Below, piece by piece: positions 1-8,466 of a DNA stretch of 64,000 nt (position 1 is its first letter; each line of letters begins with the position of its first letter). Under the pieces are notes generated by a model that worked only from the letters and a program-made list of their open reading frames with translations, searched no databases and was not told the origin of the DNA. The position numbers and the translations under genes were made by a program. Origin of the DNA: an uncultured Methanoregula sp. (GTDB lineage: Archaea; Halobacteriota; Methanomicrobia; Methanomicrobiales; Methanospirillaceae); contig NZ_OY763919.1 in assembly GCF_963667735.1 (NCBI RefSeq), positions 1,613,539 to 1,677,538 on the forward strand, in the 5' to 3' direction.

Positions 1-1067
1 AGGTTGTCGTGGAAGGAGCCGGTGGTGCTGCGGAGATCAATCTCTATGACCGGGATATTGCCAACACCCAGCTGGCAAAATGCCTTAATATTCCCCTGGT
101 GCTGGTTGCCGATATCGAACGAGGCGGGGTGTTCGCCCAGGTTTATGGTACGATCTCGCTTTTACCGGAGGATATCCGGCCCCTTGTCAGAGGGATCATT
201 ATCAACAAGTTCCGGGGAGACCCGGCAATATTTACCCCGGGGATACGGCAGATTGAGGATCTTTGTGGTGTGCCGGTGCTGGGCGTTGTTCCGTACTTCT
301 CTCTCCCGCTTCCCAGCGAAGACTCTCTCTCTATCGGGGATAAGAGACCCTCAGCTGCAATGATCCGGATAGCGGTCATAAGGCTGCCCCGGATCTCGAA
401 TTTTACGGATTTTGAACTCCTGGAACAGCATGCTTCGGTCGAATATGTCTTTCCTGGGGCTTCCCTTGCAGCATACGATTGTGTGATCATTCCGGGTACC
501 AAGAATACGATCGAGGATCTTCAGGAACTCAGAAAAACCGGAATGGACGATGAACTGCGTCGGGCCCGGGAAAAGAAGGTACCGATTATCGGTATCTGCG
601 GAGGGTACCAGATGCTTGGCACCACTCTCATAGATGCGGGGTTTGAATCTGCAGAAGGGACCTACGAAGGTCTCGGGTTGCTGGACTGTGTCACCCATTT
701 TATCTCATATCAGAAGACGACAACGCAGGTCACCCGGGCTGCCTGCAATGTTCCGCCCATCCTGTCCGCTGCAGGGGAGGTCACCGGTTATGAGATCCAT
801 ATGGGAACAACAGTCAAGAGTTCCGGCCATGAAGCCCTCCATGGGGATGGCCTGGCGAGTGATGACGGCCTTGTTTTCGGGACCTACTTGCATGGTTTTC
901 TCCAGAATCCGTCAGCGGCAAACGCTCTGCTCTCCTACCTGTACGCAAAGAAAGGGCTGCCATTTGATCCTGTTAAGGCTTCAGCCGATCCGTATGACCT
1001 GCTTGCGGAGATCTATGAGAACCACGTGGACATGGATGCTATCGAGGCGCTTGTAAAGGGCGCATGA
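1..1067 (+). CDS. cobQ/cbiP: Cobyric acid synthase, 5' truncated by the window edge
   Basis: Glutamine-dependent amidation of cobyrinic acid a,c-diamide side chains to cobyric acid in cobamide synthesis. The frame is open from the left edge, so the N-terminal P-loop segment lies outside; about 354 residues are visible. They begin in the conserved EGAGGAAEINL region of the dethiobiotin-synthetase-like domain. A class I glutamine amidotransferase domain follows, with nucleophile Cys in GICGGYQMLG and the C-terminal YLHGF histidine motif. The product would support methanogen corrinoid enzymes. The stop is 25 bp from the convergent radical SAM gene. Assignment is secure; only the start is unknown. 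Confidence 0.95.
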   Translation, partial: VVVEGAGGAAEINLYDRDIANTQLAKCLNIPLVLVADIERGGVFAQVYGTISLLPEDIRPLVRGIIINKFRGDPAIFTPGIRQIEDLCGVPVLGVVPYFSLPLPSEDSLSIGDKRPSAAMIRIAVIRLPRISNFTDFELLEQHASVEYVFPGASLAAYDCVIIPGTKNTIEDLQELRKTGMDDELRRAREKKVPIIGICGGYQMLGTTLIDAGFESAEGTYEGLGLLDCVTHFISYQKTTTQVTRAACNVPPILSAAGEVTGYEIHMGTTVKSSGHEALHGDGLASDDGLVFGTYLHGFLQNPSAANALLSYLYAKKGLPFDPVKASADPYDLLAEIYENHVDMDAIEALVKGA

Positions 1068-1092
1068 AGCCGGACTTCGTGAAATGGGTTGT

Positions 1093-1845
1093 TTACCGTG
1101 AGCCGGCGTCCACATAACAGGTGGATTCGACGATCTCCGTTTTGGTAAACCCGAGTGCCCGTGCAATCCGCGCAAGTTCCCCCGGGGACGCCGGCCGTAC
1201 CTGGTCATCTGTACCCGGCCGGTCCAGGGTATTGAGCTGCACCCGGTCAGGCTGAATGGCGTATATTGCATCCCGCAGCCCGGCCAATTCCAGATCAGAC
1301 GTGTTGAGGCCCGGAATGATGAAGATCTCCAGCCAGATCTCACCCCGGTACTCCCCCCGGAATCGAAGGAGACCTTCAAGAATAACAGCAGGATCCATCC
1401 CCGGTACGGGTCGGTGCATGGCCTGGAATGTCCCGTTGATCGCAGTCGAGAACGTGGGCAGCACGACATCGGCCGGCATCAGATCAGTCCTGACCTCGGG
1501 ATCGGAAAGGAGGCTGCTGTTGGTGAGAACCGCGATACGGTATTTGGGGAACCGGTCTTTGAGGAAACGGATGACCTCGCCGATACCCCGGAAGAGCGTG
1601 GGTTCACCGGAACCGGCAAAGGTGATATAATCAAGGGCCGGGGACGAGGAGAGGAAGTGCGAGAGTTCAGAGATGACTTCCCCGGTCGGGATGAACTCCT
1701 GCCGCTTGCTGGTTGCATTCGTTGTTTTGCCGCACTCGCAGTACACGCAGTCATAGTTGCAGGTCTTCAGGGGGACGAGATCCACCCCGAGCGATCTTCC
1801 AAGCCGGCGTGAACTCACCGGGCCAAAGAGATAGCGGTAGTGCAT
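1093..1845 (-). CDS. Radical SAM protein, COG0731-like
   Basis: A 250-residue radical SAM enzyme. The start is placed at MHYRYLFGPVSSRRLG, because that is where similarity to the family's usual N-terminus begins; the open frame extends 13 codons upstream to 1884. The [4Fe-4S]-binding CxxxCxxC motif is Cys29, Cys33, Cys36 (CNYDCVYC), followed by the SAM-binding GSGEPTL segment. Architecture resembles COG0731 proteins of anaerobes, related to but shorter than the wybutosine enzyme TYW1. No auxiliary cluster domain is evident. Substrate cannot be told from sequence or from neighbours. Confidence 0.85.
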   Translation of the reverse strand: MHYRYLFGPVSSRRLGRSLGVDLVPLKTCNYDCVYCECGKTTNATSKRQEFIPTGEVISELSHFLSSSPALDYITFAGSGEPTLFRGIGEVIRFLKDRFPKYRIAVLTNSSLLSDPEVRTDLMPADVVLPTFSTAINGTFQAMHRPVPGMDPAVILEGLLRFRGEYRGEIWLEIFIIPGLNTSDLELAGLRDAIYAIQPDRVQLNTLDRPGTDDQVRPASPGELARIARALGFTKTEIVESTCYVDAGSR

Positions 1846-1922
1846 GGAGTACGGTTGATTGACCTGCCAGCAGGATAAAACCAATGGTAAAAACTGGGAA
1901 TATGCCAGTGCCCGACCTGGGA

Positions 1923-2189
1923 TCAGCTGATGATATCGGTGATGCTATGGAATCCCTCACCCTGCCGGTCAGCACATTTCACGGCTTCTGCTTTTGAGAG
2001 ATCCACTTTTTCCGTGATCCTGCACTTCGTACAATAGGCCAGCGAGGGGGATTTGACATATTTCCCACCAACCAGGAACTCCCGGCAGTGTATGCAGAAA
2101 CTGCAGTTCTCAAGCGGCTCTTTCTTATCGGGAAGGCACTGGACCCTCCCCTTTACTGCCGGAAGCACCCGGTAATCCTCATCAGGCAT
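1923..2189 (-). CDS. Small cysteine-rich zinc-ribbon-like protein, function unknown
   Basis: About 88 residues if started at MPDEDYRVLPAVKG, which is preceded by a good GAGGAG Shine-Dalgarno; the open frame reaches 2273 but its first 28 codons cross the promoter region. Seven cysteines occur, five paired as CSFCIHC and CTKC plus others, suggesting one or two metal sites. I do not recognise a named family. It is divergent from the sugar nucleotidyltransferase gene across a roughly 100-bp spacer holding TATA-like boxes for both. Confidence 0.6.
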   Translation of the reverse strand: MPDEDYRVLPAVKGRVQCLPDKKEPLENCSFCIHCREFLVGGKYVKSPSLAYCTKCRITEKVDLSKAEAVKCADRQGEGFHSITDIIS

Positions 2190-2203
2190 GGGGTTGTTTC
2201 TCC

Positions 2204-2235
2204 TCGTATAACGTATGTCTTCCCGACTATAAAGA
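2204..2235. promoter_or_regulatory. Divergent TATA-box region
   Basis: The spacer between the cysteine-rich gene and the nucleotidyltransferase gene holds a plus-strand ACTATAAAG box about 60 bp before the ATG at 2293, and a minus-strand CGTTATACG/CTTTATAG pair upstream of 2189. Spacing fits archaeal TBP sites; no transcript data exist here. Confidence 0.4.
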
Positions 2236-2292
2236 CACCCGATGAGCCGGGAATCACTACAATTAAGAGCCATACAACCCGATTACTCTGGC

Positions 2293-3471
2293 ATGAAGGT
2301 GTGTATTATGTGCGGGGGGGAAGGCACCCGCCTCCGCCCGCTCACGTTCGAACGGCCAAAACCCTGTATCCCCATCGTCAACCGCCCCTCTATCCAGCAT
2401 CTCGTCGCACACCTCACGAATCTGGGATTCCGTGAAGTGGTCCTGACCCTGGGCTACATGGGAACCGCGATAGAGGAAGCGCTTGGCGATGGATCGTTCT
2501 TCGGTGCCGAGATCACGTACGTTCATGAAACAACGAAACTCGGTACTGCCGGCAGTGTGAAAAATGCCCAGAAATATCTCGACGGCCAGGATTTTCTTGT
2601 CGTTGGTGGCGATCATGTCACGGATCTCAATGTCCTTGAATTCTACCGGGCCCACCAGAAAGAGAAGGCCATGGTCAGCATCGGCCTCATCTCCATCGAT
2701 GATCCCGGCGAATATGGTATTGCCGAGATGGATGTCGGGTATGAGATCCGGCGTTTCAAGGAAAAACCCGCTCCCGGTGAGATCTTCTCGAACCTTGCGA
2801 GTACCGGGATGTATGTCTGCAGTCCGGAGGTGTTCGATCATATCCCTGCCGAGACAAAGTATGATTTTGCCCGGGATCTCTTCCCCAAACTCATGGGCGA
2901 GGGGCATGTCCTCAAGGGCTGGTTTGCCCGGGGCAACTGGACGGATGTCGGGAGCCCCCATTCACTCCGCCAGGCAGAACGGTGGAAATTGCAGGATATC
3001 GAATTCACGGATATCATCGGCGATCTCTCCATGCATGGTGCACAGGTTCACGGCCCGGTGCAGCTTGGGGGGTCTATCACCCTTGGGAAGAATACCAAAG
3101 TGATTGGCCCGGTGGCAATTGGTTCCGGGACAATCATCGGCGATAATGTCCTGATAGGCCCTTATACGAGCATTGGTGAAAAGTGCATTCTCCGGAACAA
3201 TGTCAAGGTCTTCTCCTCCTCCATTTACAACCGTGTTATCATCGGAGCCAATACCACGGTCTCAGGCAGTATCATGGACAATGATACGCACATCGGCGAG
3301 CACTGCAGCATTGAGAACGACACGGTGATCGGGCCCAGGGTTGTCCTGAGGGACCGTGTAGTTGTCCACTCCAAGACCCGTCTCTGGCCGGAAGTCGTGA
3401 TTACCGATGGGACGGTTGTAAAAGAGCATGTTCTCAATGACAAGTTTGACGTGCGCTGCGAGGGGTCATAA
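2293..3471 (+). CDS. Sugar-phosphate nucleotidyltransferase with left-handed beta-helix domain
   Basis: Transfers a nucleotide to a sugar 1-phosphate to make an NDP-sugar. The start is set at MKVCIMCGGEGTRLRPLTF, where the nucleotidyltransferase fold begins; the frame opens 17 codons earlier. Residues 1-235 form the catalytic Rossmann-like domain with the GGEGTRLRPLT signature and KPCIPIVNRP. Residues 250-390 are hexapeptide repeats (IGSGTIIGDNVLIGPY and similar) forming a left-handed beta helix. The layout matches archaeal mannose-1-phosphate guanylyltransferase or GlmU-like enzymes; which sugar is used cannot be decided. Likely feeds surface glycan synthesis. Confidence 0.88.
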   Translation: MKVCIMCGGEGTRLRPLTFERPKPCIPIVNRPSIQHLVAHLTNLGFREVVLTLGYMGTAIEEALGDGSFFGAEITYVHETTKLGTAGSVKNAQKYLDGQDFLVVGGDHVTDLNVLEFYRAHQKEKAMVSIGLISIDDPGEYGIAEMDVGYEIRRFKEKPAPGEIFSNLASTGMYVCSPEVFDHIPAETKYDFARDLFPKLMGEGHVLKGWFARGNWTDVGSPHSLRQAERWKLQDIEFTDIIGDLSMHGAQVHGPVQLGGSITLGKNTKVIGPVAIGSGTIIGDNVLIGPYTSIGEKCILRNNVKVFSSSIYNRVIIGANTTVSGSIMDNDTHIGEHCSIENDTVIGPRVVLRDRVVVHSKTRLWPEVVITDGTVVKEHVLNDKFDVRCEGS

Positions 3472-3477
3472 CAACCC

Positions 3478-3505
3478 CCGAAAAAACTGACTTTTTTATC
3501 TTTTT
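3478..3505. terminator. A/T tracts between convergent genes
   Basis: The 24-bp gap between the two convergent stops holds an A-run followed by CTTTTTTATCTTTTT. The T-rich part ends transcription from the left and the A-rich part, read on the other strand, could serve the CBS gene. This is typical of U-tract termination in archaea. Confidence 0.5.
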
Positions 3506-4278
3506 ACCAGCCGGTGGGTGATCGCCACCAGCGGGTGGCGGGCATAATCGAGAACCTGGATATCGTCCAGTGTCTTCAAGTTCATCGCACGCGCCGTCCT
3601 CTCCATCCCGAGTTCGATATCCTCGCGAATTTCAATGATATACGCATCCAGTGCGGTGAGGCCCATCCGTTTTGCTGCAACTGCCCGGTGATGGCCGTCG
3701 ACGAGGATGATCTTGGTGGGACGCTTGACGACAATAATCGGCTCGGCAAGTCCCTTCTTGATCTCGTAAATCCGTCCCTCCAGTTCGTCCTCGTAGATCT
3801 TCGACTGGGTCGGGAGGAGATCCTTGACCGGCACGGTTCCCCGGTCAAGTGTGGGATCCACACCATAGAGTTTCTTGAGGGTGGTGATAAAATTGAAGAC
3901 CTTCTCCGGAGAGACGTGTTCGATCTGCGACCGGATCACATCTGAATTGGAGATGATTCCAAGAAGGTGGTTCTTCTCGTCAACAACCGGAAGTTTCTGG
4001 ATGCCGGAACGGAAGATGACCCGGGCAGCATCGTTGATATCCATATCGGGGTCGGCAACGATCAGGTTATCCGACATGACCTGGCTGATTGGCGTCGAAG
4101 CTTCCACGAACAGAAGGTCCCGGGCGGAAATATATCCTACAACAACCGAACCGTCCACGACCGGGAACCCGTCATGATGGGTCTTTTGTATCTTTTCGAT
4201 GACGTTTTTGGCTGTGCCGGTGAGATCAACACTGACGACGTCGTAGGTCATGTAGTCCTTGACCTTCTTTTTTTCCAT
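3496..4278 (-). CDS. CBS-pair protein fused to a ParB-like domain
   Basis: A 260-residue protein started at MEKKKVKDYMTYD; the frame opens seven codons upstream. Residues 5-62 and 67-125 are two CBS motifs, which usually sense adenine nucleotides or SAM. Residues 150-230 resemble a ParB/sulfiredoxin-type nuclease domain, including PIIVVKRPTKIILVDGHHRAVAAKRMG, where the conserved G-H-H-R signature can be seen. Such fusions occur in methanogens, but the function has not been settled as far as I know. An energy-sensing regulatory role is inference. Confidence 0.75.
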   Translation of the reverse strand: MEKKKVKDYMTYDVVSVDLTGTAKNVIEKIQKTHHDGFPVVDGSVVVGYISARDLLFVEASTPISQVMSDNLIVADPDMDINDAARVIFRSGIQKLPVVDEKNHLLGIISNSDVIRSQIEHVSPEKVFNFITTLKKLYGVDPTLDRGTVPVKDLLPTQSKIYEDELEGRIYEIKKGLAEPIIVVKRPTKIILVDGHHRAVAAKRMGLTALDAYIIEIREDIELGMERTARAMNLKTLDDIQVLDYARHPLVAITHRLVKR

Positions 4279-4309
4279 CTGTAGAATTATTGGTGCCAAA
4301 TAATAAAAG

Positions 4310-4333
4310 GGATTGCAAAAACCAAAAAAGAGA
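4310..4333 (-). terminator. Putative hsp20 terminator
   Basis: Downstream of the hsp20 stop, the minus strand reads CTCTTTTTTGGTTTTTGCAA: two T-runs without a strong hairpin, as expected for archaeal termination. It lies between hsp20 and the start of the CBS gene. Confidence 0.35.
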
Positions 4334-4364
4334 TAAATGGTTGAGGGATTTTAATGCTTTTTTT

Positions 4365-4838
4365 TTATTCTATCTCGATCCGGGAACGGGATGGAATTGC
4401 TGTCTTTTTGAGCCGGACTTCCAGTACCCCGTTCTTGAACGAGGCTCTGGAACCCTCATCTTTGACATCGGTGGGCAGCGCAACAATCCGGCGCATCGAT
4501 CCTGATACGCGTTCCCGTACATAGTAGTCTTTGCCTTTCTCCTCCTTCTCGTTGCTCCGGTCACAGGATATTTCAAGTGCTCGCGGATTCAGGAGCTGGA
4601 GCGATACAGTCTCTTTATCAGCGCCCGGGAGATCTGCAGCAACAATAACTTCATCGTCATGCTCCCGCACATCGACTCTGAATTCGCCGCGAATTGCAGG
4701 AAGCATGCGATCTCCGACTCCTCCGGCGGGAAGGAGCCGGTGACCGGATGAGGCGGTCTGGAACAGGGTGTCGAGATCCGATCTCATCTCTTCCATCTCA
4801 CGCCACATAGACTCGAATGGATAACGTCTCCATACCAT
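4365..4838 (-). CDS. hsp20: Hsp20-family small heat shock protein
   Basis: ATP-independent holdase chaperone of 157 residues. The start at MVWRRYPFESMWREM is fixed by a strong AAGGAGGG Shine-Dalgarno 9 bases upstream; the 63 extra upstream codons are not coding. The alpha-crystallin domain spans roughly residues 50-145, with FRVDVREHDDEVIVAADLPG and the C-terminal FKNGVLEVRLKK beta strand. The ending SRIEIE resembles the short C-terminal anchoring tail. A clear TATA box lies upstream. Family certain; no specific client can be inferred. Confidence 0.93.
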   Translation of the reverse strand: MVWRRYPFESMWREMEEMRSDLDTLFQTASSGHRLLPAGGVGDRMLPAIRGEFRVDVREHDDEVIVAADLPGADKETVSLQLLNPRALEISCDRSNEKEEKGKDYYVRERVSGSMRRIVALPTDVKDEGSRASFKNGVLEVRLKKTAIPSRSRIEIE

Positions 4839-4907
4839 GGTTTTTCCCTCCTTTCTGGATGTCTTTACCCGCATTGGCTTTGGGGATAACTCAAAGTTAG
4901 TAACTAT

Positions 4908-4919
4908 TATATATAAATA
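4908..4919 (-). promoter_or_regulatory. TATA box of hsp20
   Basis: On the minus strand the sequence ATTTATATATAATAG lies about 70-80 bp upstream of the hsp20 ATG at 4838, preceded by a purine-rich possible BRE. Predicted initiation near 4886 would leave a leader of about 45 bases containing the Shine-Dalgarno. Confidence 0.55.
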
Positions 4920-4993
4920 TTTCTCGAAAGCCGGAATAAAGCGGAATAGTTTATGACGCTCTGATTCTGATGTAGTAGGGAGGCACAGAAAGC

Positions 4994-5683
4994 ATGGGTG
5001 AAAAGAAACGAAAAGAAGCCGCGACAAAGAACTGGAAAAAGATAGTCGCGATTGTTGCCGGGGTACTCTTTGTTGTACTCATGGTAGTATCATCGATGGG
5101 ATCCTCATGGATCAGCAGTTTTGCGGTTGCAAAACCCGGGGATAGTCTCACGCTTGATTATACCCTTTACGACTCATCCGGCAGCCCGATTGTCACGACC
5201 GACCAGCAGATCTTCAAGAATGCAGCCGCGAAAGGCGGTGCTATGATCTACTCAAAACAGTTGTCCGTTATTGCCAACCAGTCGTACACTGATTCGGTGT
5301 ACCCGGTTGATGTATATACAATCGGGAACGGCTGGGGCAACCAGTTCGCGTTCTTCCCCAACGAGTACACCGCGATCAGTTCCGGTATCGTTGGGATGAA
5401 AACCAATGAACAGAAGACGATCCGTCTTCCTGCCGATTCCTCCATGACCCAGCTCTGGACTACGGATCAGCTCCTGCGGAACAATGTCAACCTTTCAAAC
5501 ATCAGAGTCGGCGATGTTCTCGCCATGGGGGTCTCAAACAATCCCCTGGAAGAGAAGAGCAATACCACCGCCCTCAACTTCCGCGTTGCAGAGATTACCG
5601 GGAAGACAGACTCCGGTGCAACCGTTGACTTCGGGTACCCCCGGATTGACGTCAAGGTAGCAGCAATCAATACAAAGCACTGA
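4994..5683 (+). CDS. Membrane-anchored FKBP-like peptidyl-prolyl isomerase
   Basis: A 229-residue protein with a lysine-rich N-terminus, one membrane span at about residues 17-36 and an extracytoplasmic domain. The domain contains GDSLTLDYTLYDSSGSPI and TAISSGIVGMKTNEQKTIRLP, matching the start of the FKBP fold and the conserved GMK.GE.K.. segment of FKBP/SlyD proteins. A long insert lies between them, in the place of the IF domain. Probably helps fold exported proteins. It is divergent from hsp20. Whether isomerase residues are all kept cannot be judged by eye. Confidence 0.72.
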   Translation: MGEKKRKEAATKNWKKIVAIVAGVLFVVLMVVSSMGSSWISSFAVAKPGDSLTLDYTLYDSSGSPIVTTDQQIFKNAAAKGGAMIYSKQLSVIANQSYTDSVYPVDVYTIGNGWGNQFAFFPNEYTAISSGIVGMKTNEQKTIRLPADSSMTQLWTTDQLLRNNVNLSNIRVGDVLAMGVSNNPLEEKSNTTALNFRVAEITGKTDSGATVDFGYPRIDVKVAAINTKH

Positions 5684-5728
5684 CCTTCAACCAATCTTTT
5701 TTAATCTCATTGATACTATCTAGGCTTC

Positions 5729-5989
5729 ATGGCACTGCAAGTACTTTGCTTTTTCCAGCCTGGATGCATGGGGTGCATGGAGCAGGCTCCTATCAATGCC
5801 GGGGTCCAGAAAGCACTCAACCTCCCCATCGAAGAGATTGATGCAGTAAAAAATCCGCAGTATATCAAACAATACCAACTGACTGCAACCCCGACTATCC
5901 TCGTGCTGAAGGATGGCAAAGTCCTTGAGCGGTTTGAGGGGGTTGTCCATGCAGAACAACTGGAATCCGTGTTGAAAAAATATCTATAA
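5729..5989 (+). CDS. Small thioredoxin-like protein
   Basis: An 86-residue thioredoxin fold with active-site CMGC (Cys13, Cys16) near the N-terminus and the conserved cis-proline TATPTI. It is shorter than classical thioredoxin (about 105) and like the compact thioredoxin/glutaredoxin-type proteins of methanogens. It probably reduces disulfides in the cytosol. Its stop overlaps that of the convergent zinc protein gene by 6 bases. Confidence 0.85.
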   Translation: MALQVLCFFQPGCMGCMEQAPINAGVQKALNLPIEEIDAVKNPQYIKQYQLTATPTILVLKDGKVLERFEGVVHAEQLESVLKKYL

Positions 5990-6559
5990 CCGGGTGCCGT
6001 AAATCCGTTTCACGCGGTGGGCCACGGTCTTCCAGCCCTCTTTTCTCATCAGCGGTCCGTCGCGCAACTTGAGGTGGGATATCTTGAACCGTTTCCCGGA
6101 GACTACATACATCTCTCCGACAACAAATGCCTGTTCCCCGTCGCAGGGCATATAAACGGGAATGGTTTTCCTGCCGTCGTGGATGGAGATCTTGACTACC
6201 ACCTGCTCGATGGCCCGGGTCCAGAGCGCGGTGATATCCGCAGCTTTCGCACGCTGGGGGCGCTTGTCCCCGCATTCGATGGAAGTAACCTCGACCCCGA
6301 ATGCATCGTCCCCGCATTCGGCCACAAGGTGATCGTCAATGCTGCACTCGTCATCTTCGGCAAGTTCTATCCCGCAGACCCTGGAGGTTCCTTCGCGGGA
6401 GACGATGGCCTTGATCATGAGCGCCTGCGGTTCGCGTTCCTTTGGGATCCGCTGGTGATGGCCGCAGGTTGTGCACCGGACCAGAAGATCGCGGGATTCC
6501 GCCACGACTTCGTGTTCGGTCTCATCATTGCACTCCGGGCAGGGGACGGTGATAAACAT
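5984..6559 (-). CDS. HVO_0476-type zinc finger protein
   Basis: A 191-residue archaeal protein started at MFITVPCPECNDE; the frame opens 41 codons further but without similarity. The N-terminus carries a zinc ribbon, CPEC (residues 7-10) and CTTC-G-H, followed by a beta-rich C-terminal region ending KTVAHRVKRIYGTRL. It belongs to a conserved archaeal family named from Haloferax HVO_0476, whose biochemical role is not established. The zinc ribbon hints at RNA or protein binding. Confidence 0.72.
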   Translation of the reverse strand: MFITVPCPECNDETEHEVVAESRDLLVRCTTCGHHQRIPKEREPQALMIKAIVSREGTSRVCGIELAEDDECSIDDHLVAECGDDAFGVEVTSIECGDKRPQRAKAADITALWTRAIEQVVVKISIHDGRKTIPVYMPCDGEQAFVVGEMYVVSGKRFKISHLKLRDGPLMRKEGWKTVAHRVKRIYGTRL

Positions 6560-6592
6560 TGAATATGAATGGCAACCCTCACATGATAAAGC

Positions 6593-7021
6593 ATGGAGGC
6601 GCAGGAGATCATCCGGTGCCGGGGGCATCCGCTTGTCCTTGGCACCCACCCGACAACGTTTGAAGTGACCCGCGAGGATCACCTGACGGCAAACGGAAAC
6701 TGTATCGTCGGTATCGCTGCAGATAAGGGGTGTAGCGGGCTTTCCTCAGCATTCAGAAATCTCCTTGCCCACAATGATGCCGTGCTCCGGACCACCCTCG
6801 AATGCGAGGGGCTTTTGGTCACGATCCAATCAAGCGGGTCATCGGAGATGATCCTGGATCACCCGACCGATATGGTCTGGCGCAGGAGCGGTTTTGTCTG
6901 CGGGCGGACTATCGGCATTCGATCCGATACTGTTGCGCTGACCCTGCCCCGGGATCTGATAAACAACCTGGTGCAGGGAAAAGAGATGGTCGTTACCCTG
7001 ACGGCTATGCGTCCCGGCTGA
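6593..7021 (+). CDS. DUF371 family protein
   Basis: A 142-residue protein matching the archaeal DUF371 family. Conserved features include the N-terminal RGHPLVLGTHPTTFEVTRED and the NCIVGIAADKGC segment, with an all-beta composition throughout. The function is unknown. It diverges from the zinc-finger gene over a 33-bp gap and converges on xseB with a 17-bp overlap. Confidence 0.8.
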   Translation: MEAQEIIRCRGHPLVLGTHPTTFEVTREDHLTANGNCIVGIAADKGCSGLSSAFRNLLAHNDAVLRTTLECEGLLVTIQSSGSSEMILDHPTDMVWRRSGFVCGRTIGIRSDTVALTLPRDLINNLVQGKEMVVTLTAMRPG

Positions 7022-7190
7022 GGGTTGTGATCTTCAGTTCAGCTTCCGCAAGCAGGGATTCGCACTGCTTAACAAGAGCTGCGCCCTGTTCGTAGAGTCT
7101 CATGCTCTCTTCGAGGCTTGTGTTCCCGTCTTCGATCTTCTCAATGATGGTTTTTAAGTGTTCTATTTTTGTCTCATATGTTTCTGTCAT
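7005..7190 (-). CDS. xseB: Exonuclease VII small subunit
   Basis: A 61-residue, nearly all-helical protein started at MTETYETKIEHL. The motif IEKIEDGNTSLEESMRLYEQG is diagnostic of XseB. It partners XseA to form exonuclease VII, which digests single-stranded DNA from both ends. Its start overlaps the 3' end of xseA by 17 bp, so translation is probably coupled. Exonuclease VII is a bacterial-type enzyme and uncommon in archaea. Confidence 0.92.
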   Translation of the reverse strand: MTETYETKIEHLKTIIEKIEDGNTSLEESMRLYEQGAALVKQCESLLAEAELKITTLSRDA

Positions 7191-8424
7191 AATCCACACG
7201 CTCCACGATCACCTGGCTGCTGCCATCAAGAAACCTGAGTTTCAGCCGGTCGTTCACGGCAAGTGTCCCTGCACTTTTCTGAAGTTTTCCCTCCAGCTCT
7301 GCCACACAATATCCCCGCGCCAGTACGGAGAGCGGGTTTGCTCCCTCAAGTGCGGTTTTCATCTCGGAGAGGATGAGGTGTTCGCGCTCGAGACGGGTCG
7401 TGCATGACCGCTCCAGCCTCTCTGCAAGATCGGCGGTATTCTGTTTGCGCTCACCGATCTTCCGCACGAGCCGCTGCGGGCGGAGCCTGTCCCGGAGTCC
7501 CTGCACTTCCTCCTTTGCCCAGGACACCCGTCCCTGCAGGGCCATAAGCAGCCTCGTGTTCTGGTCCCGCAGGTGGCGAAGGAGGACGTTCCGGTCCGGA
7601 ACTGCCAGTTCTGCTGCAGCAGAGGGTGTCGGTGCCCGCATATCCGCAGCAAGATCGGCAAGCGTGACATCCACTTCATGCCCGATGGCACTTATCACCG
7701 GCATCGGGCTGTTGGCAATTGCCCGGACAACATCCGGGTGATTGAACCCGAAGAGATCCTCAAAACTGCCTCCTCCCCGGGCAACGATGATCACATCCAC
7801 GAGCCTCTCGACCCTCCGTATGGCTGCAGCGATCTCGGTGTGGGCGGTCTCTCCCTGAACTGCTGTGGGGGAGATGATGATCTCGATCGGGTACCTCCGT
7901 TCCATGACATTCCGTATATCGTGAATGACCGCACCGGTCTCGGATGTCACAACCCCCACTCTTCTGGGAAATGAGGGGAGGCTCCGTTTACGATCCTGGG
8001 AGAAGCGTCCTTCCGCGGCAAGCTCTTTTTTCCATTTCTCCACAAGCAGGTACTTCTCCCCAAGCCCGGCTTTTTCCATTCCTTTGACCTGGAACTGGTA
8101 AGCCCCGTGGGGTGCGTACAGGGTGACTGACCCGGACAGGATCACTTCCATCCCGTCTTCCGGATTGAACATGAGCCGATCTGCATCCGAGCGCCACATC
8201 ACGCACTTGATGACTGCAGCGGTGCTTCCCCCGCCTTTCTCTGAAAGGTTGAAGTACCGGTGACCCCGGCCATGGTGCTTGTAGTTTGTAATCTCACCCC
8301 GGACCCGGATGTCCTGCACCCGTGGGTCATCGAGCAGACCGGCTATGATTGCAGACAGTTCCGAGACGAGCAGGGGTTCGGCTATCTTTACGGCGGGTTC
8401 CTCCGGGGTGTTGAACCAGTCCAT
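7174..8424 (-). CDS. xseA: Exonuclease VII large subunit
   Basis: A 416-residue protein started at MDWFNTPEE (a second Met lies two codons earlier). The N-terminal OB-fold domain (about residues 15-110) contains VRGEITNYKHHGRGHRYFNL. The catalytic domain holds the family signatures FPRRVGVVTSETGAVIHDI, VARGGGSFEDLFGFN and ISAIGHEVDVTLAD. A helical segment and the C-terminal LARGYCVAE motif follow. Length fits the family (about 400-450), and all conserved blocks are intact. It forms an operon with xseB and likely acts in repair or recombination. Confidence 0.95.
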   Translation of the reverse strand: MDWFNTPEEPAVKIAEPLLVSELSAIIAGLLDDPRVQDIRVRGEITNYKHHGRGHRYFNLSEKGGGSTAAVIKCVMWRSDADRLMFNPEDGMEVILSGSVTLYAPHGAYQFQVKGMEKAGLGEKYLLVEKWKKELAAEGRFSQDRKRSLPSFPRRVGVVTSETGAVIHDIRNVMERRYPIEIIISPTAVQGETAHTEIAAAIRRVERLVDVIIVARGGGSFEDLFGFNHPDVVRAIANSPMPVISAIGHEVDVTLADLAADMRAPTPSAAAELAVPDRNVLLRHLRDQNTRLLMALQGRVSWAKEEVQGLRDRLRPQRLVRKIGERKQNTADLAERLERSCTTRLEREHLILSEMKTALEGANPLSVLARGYCVAELEGKLQKSAGTLAVNDRLKLRFLDGSSQVIVERVDYDRNI

Positions 8425-8466
8425 CAACAATTATTAGGCTAAAACCGCATATCAAGTAGTACTACC

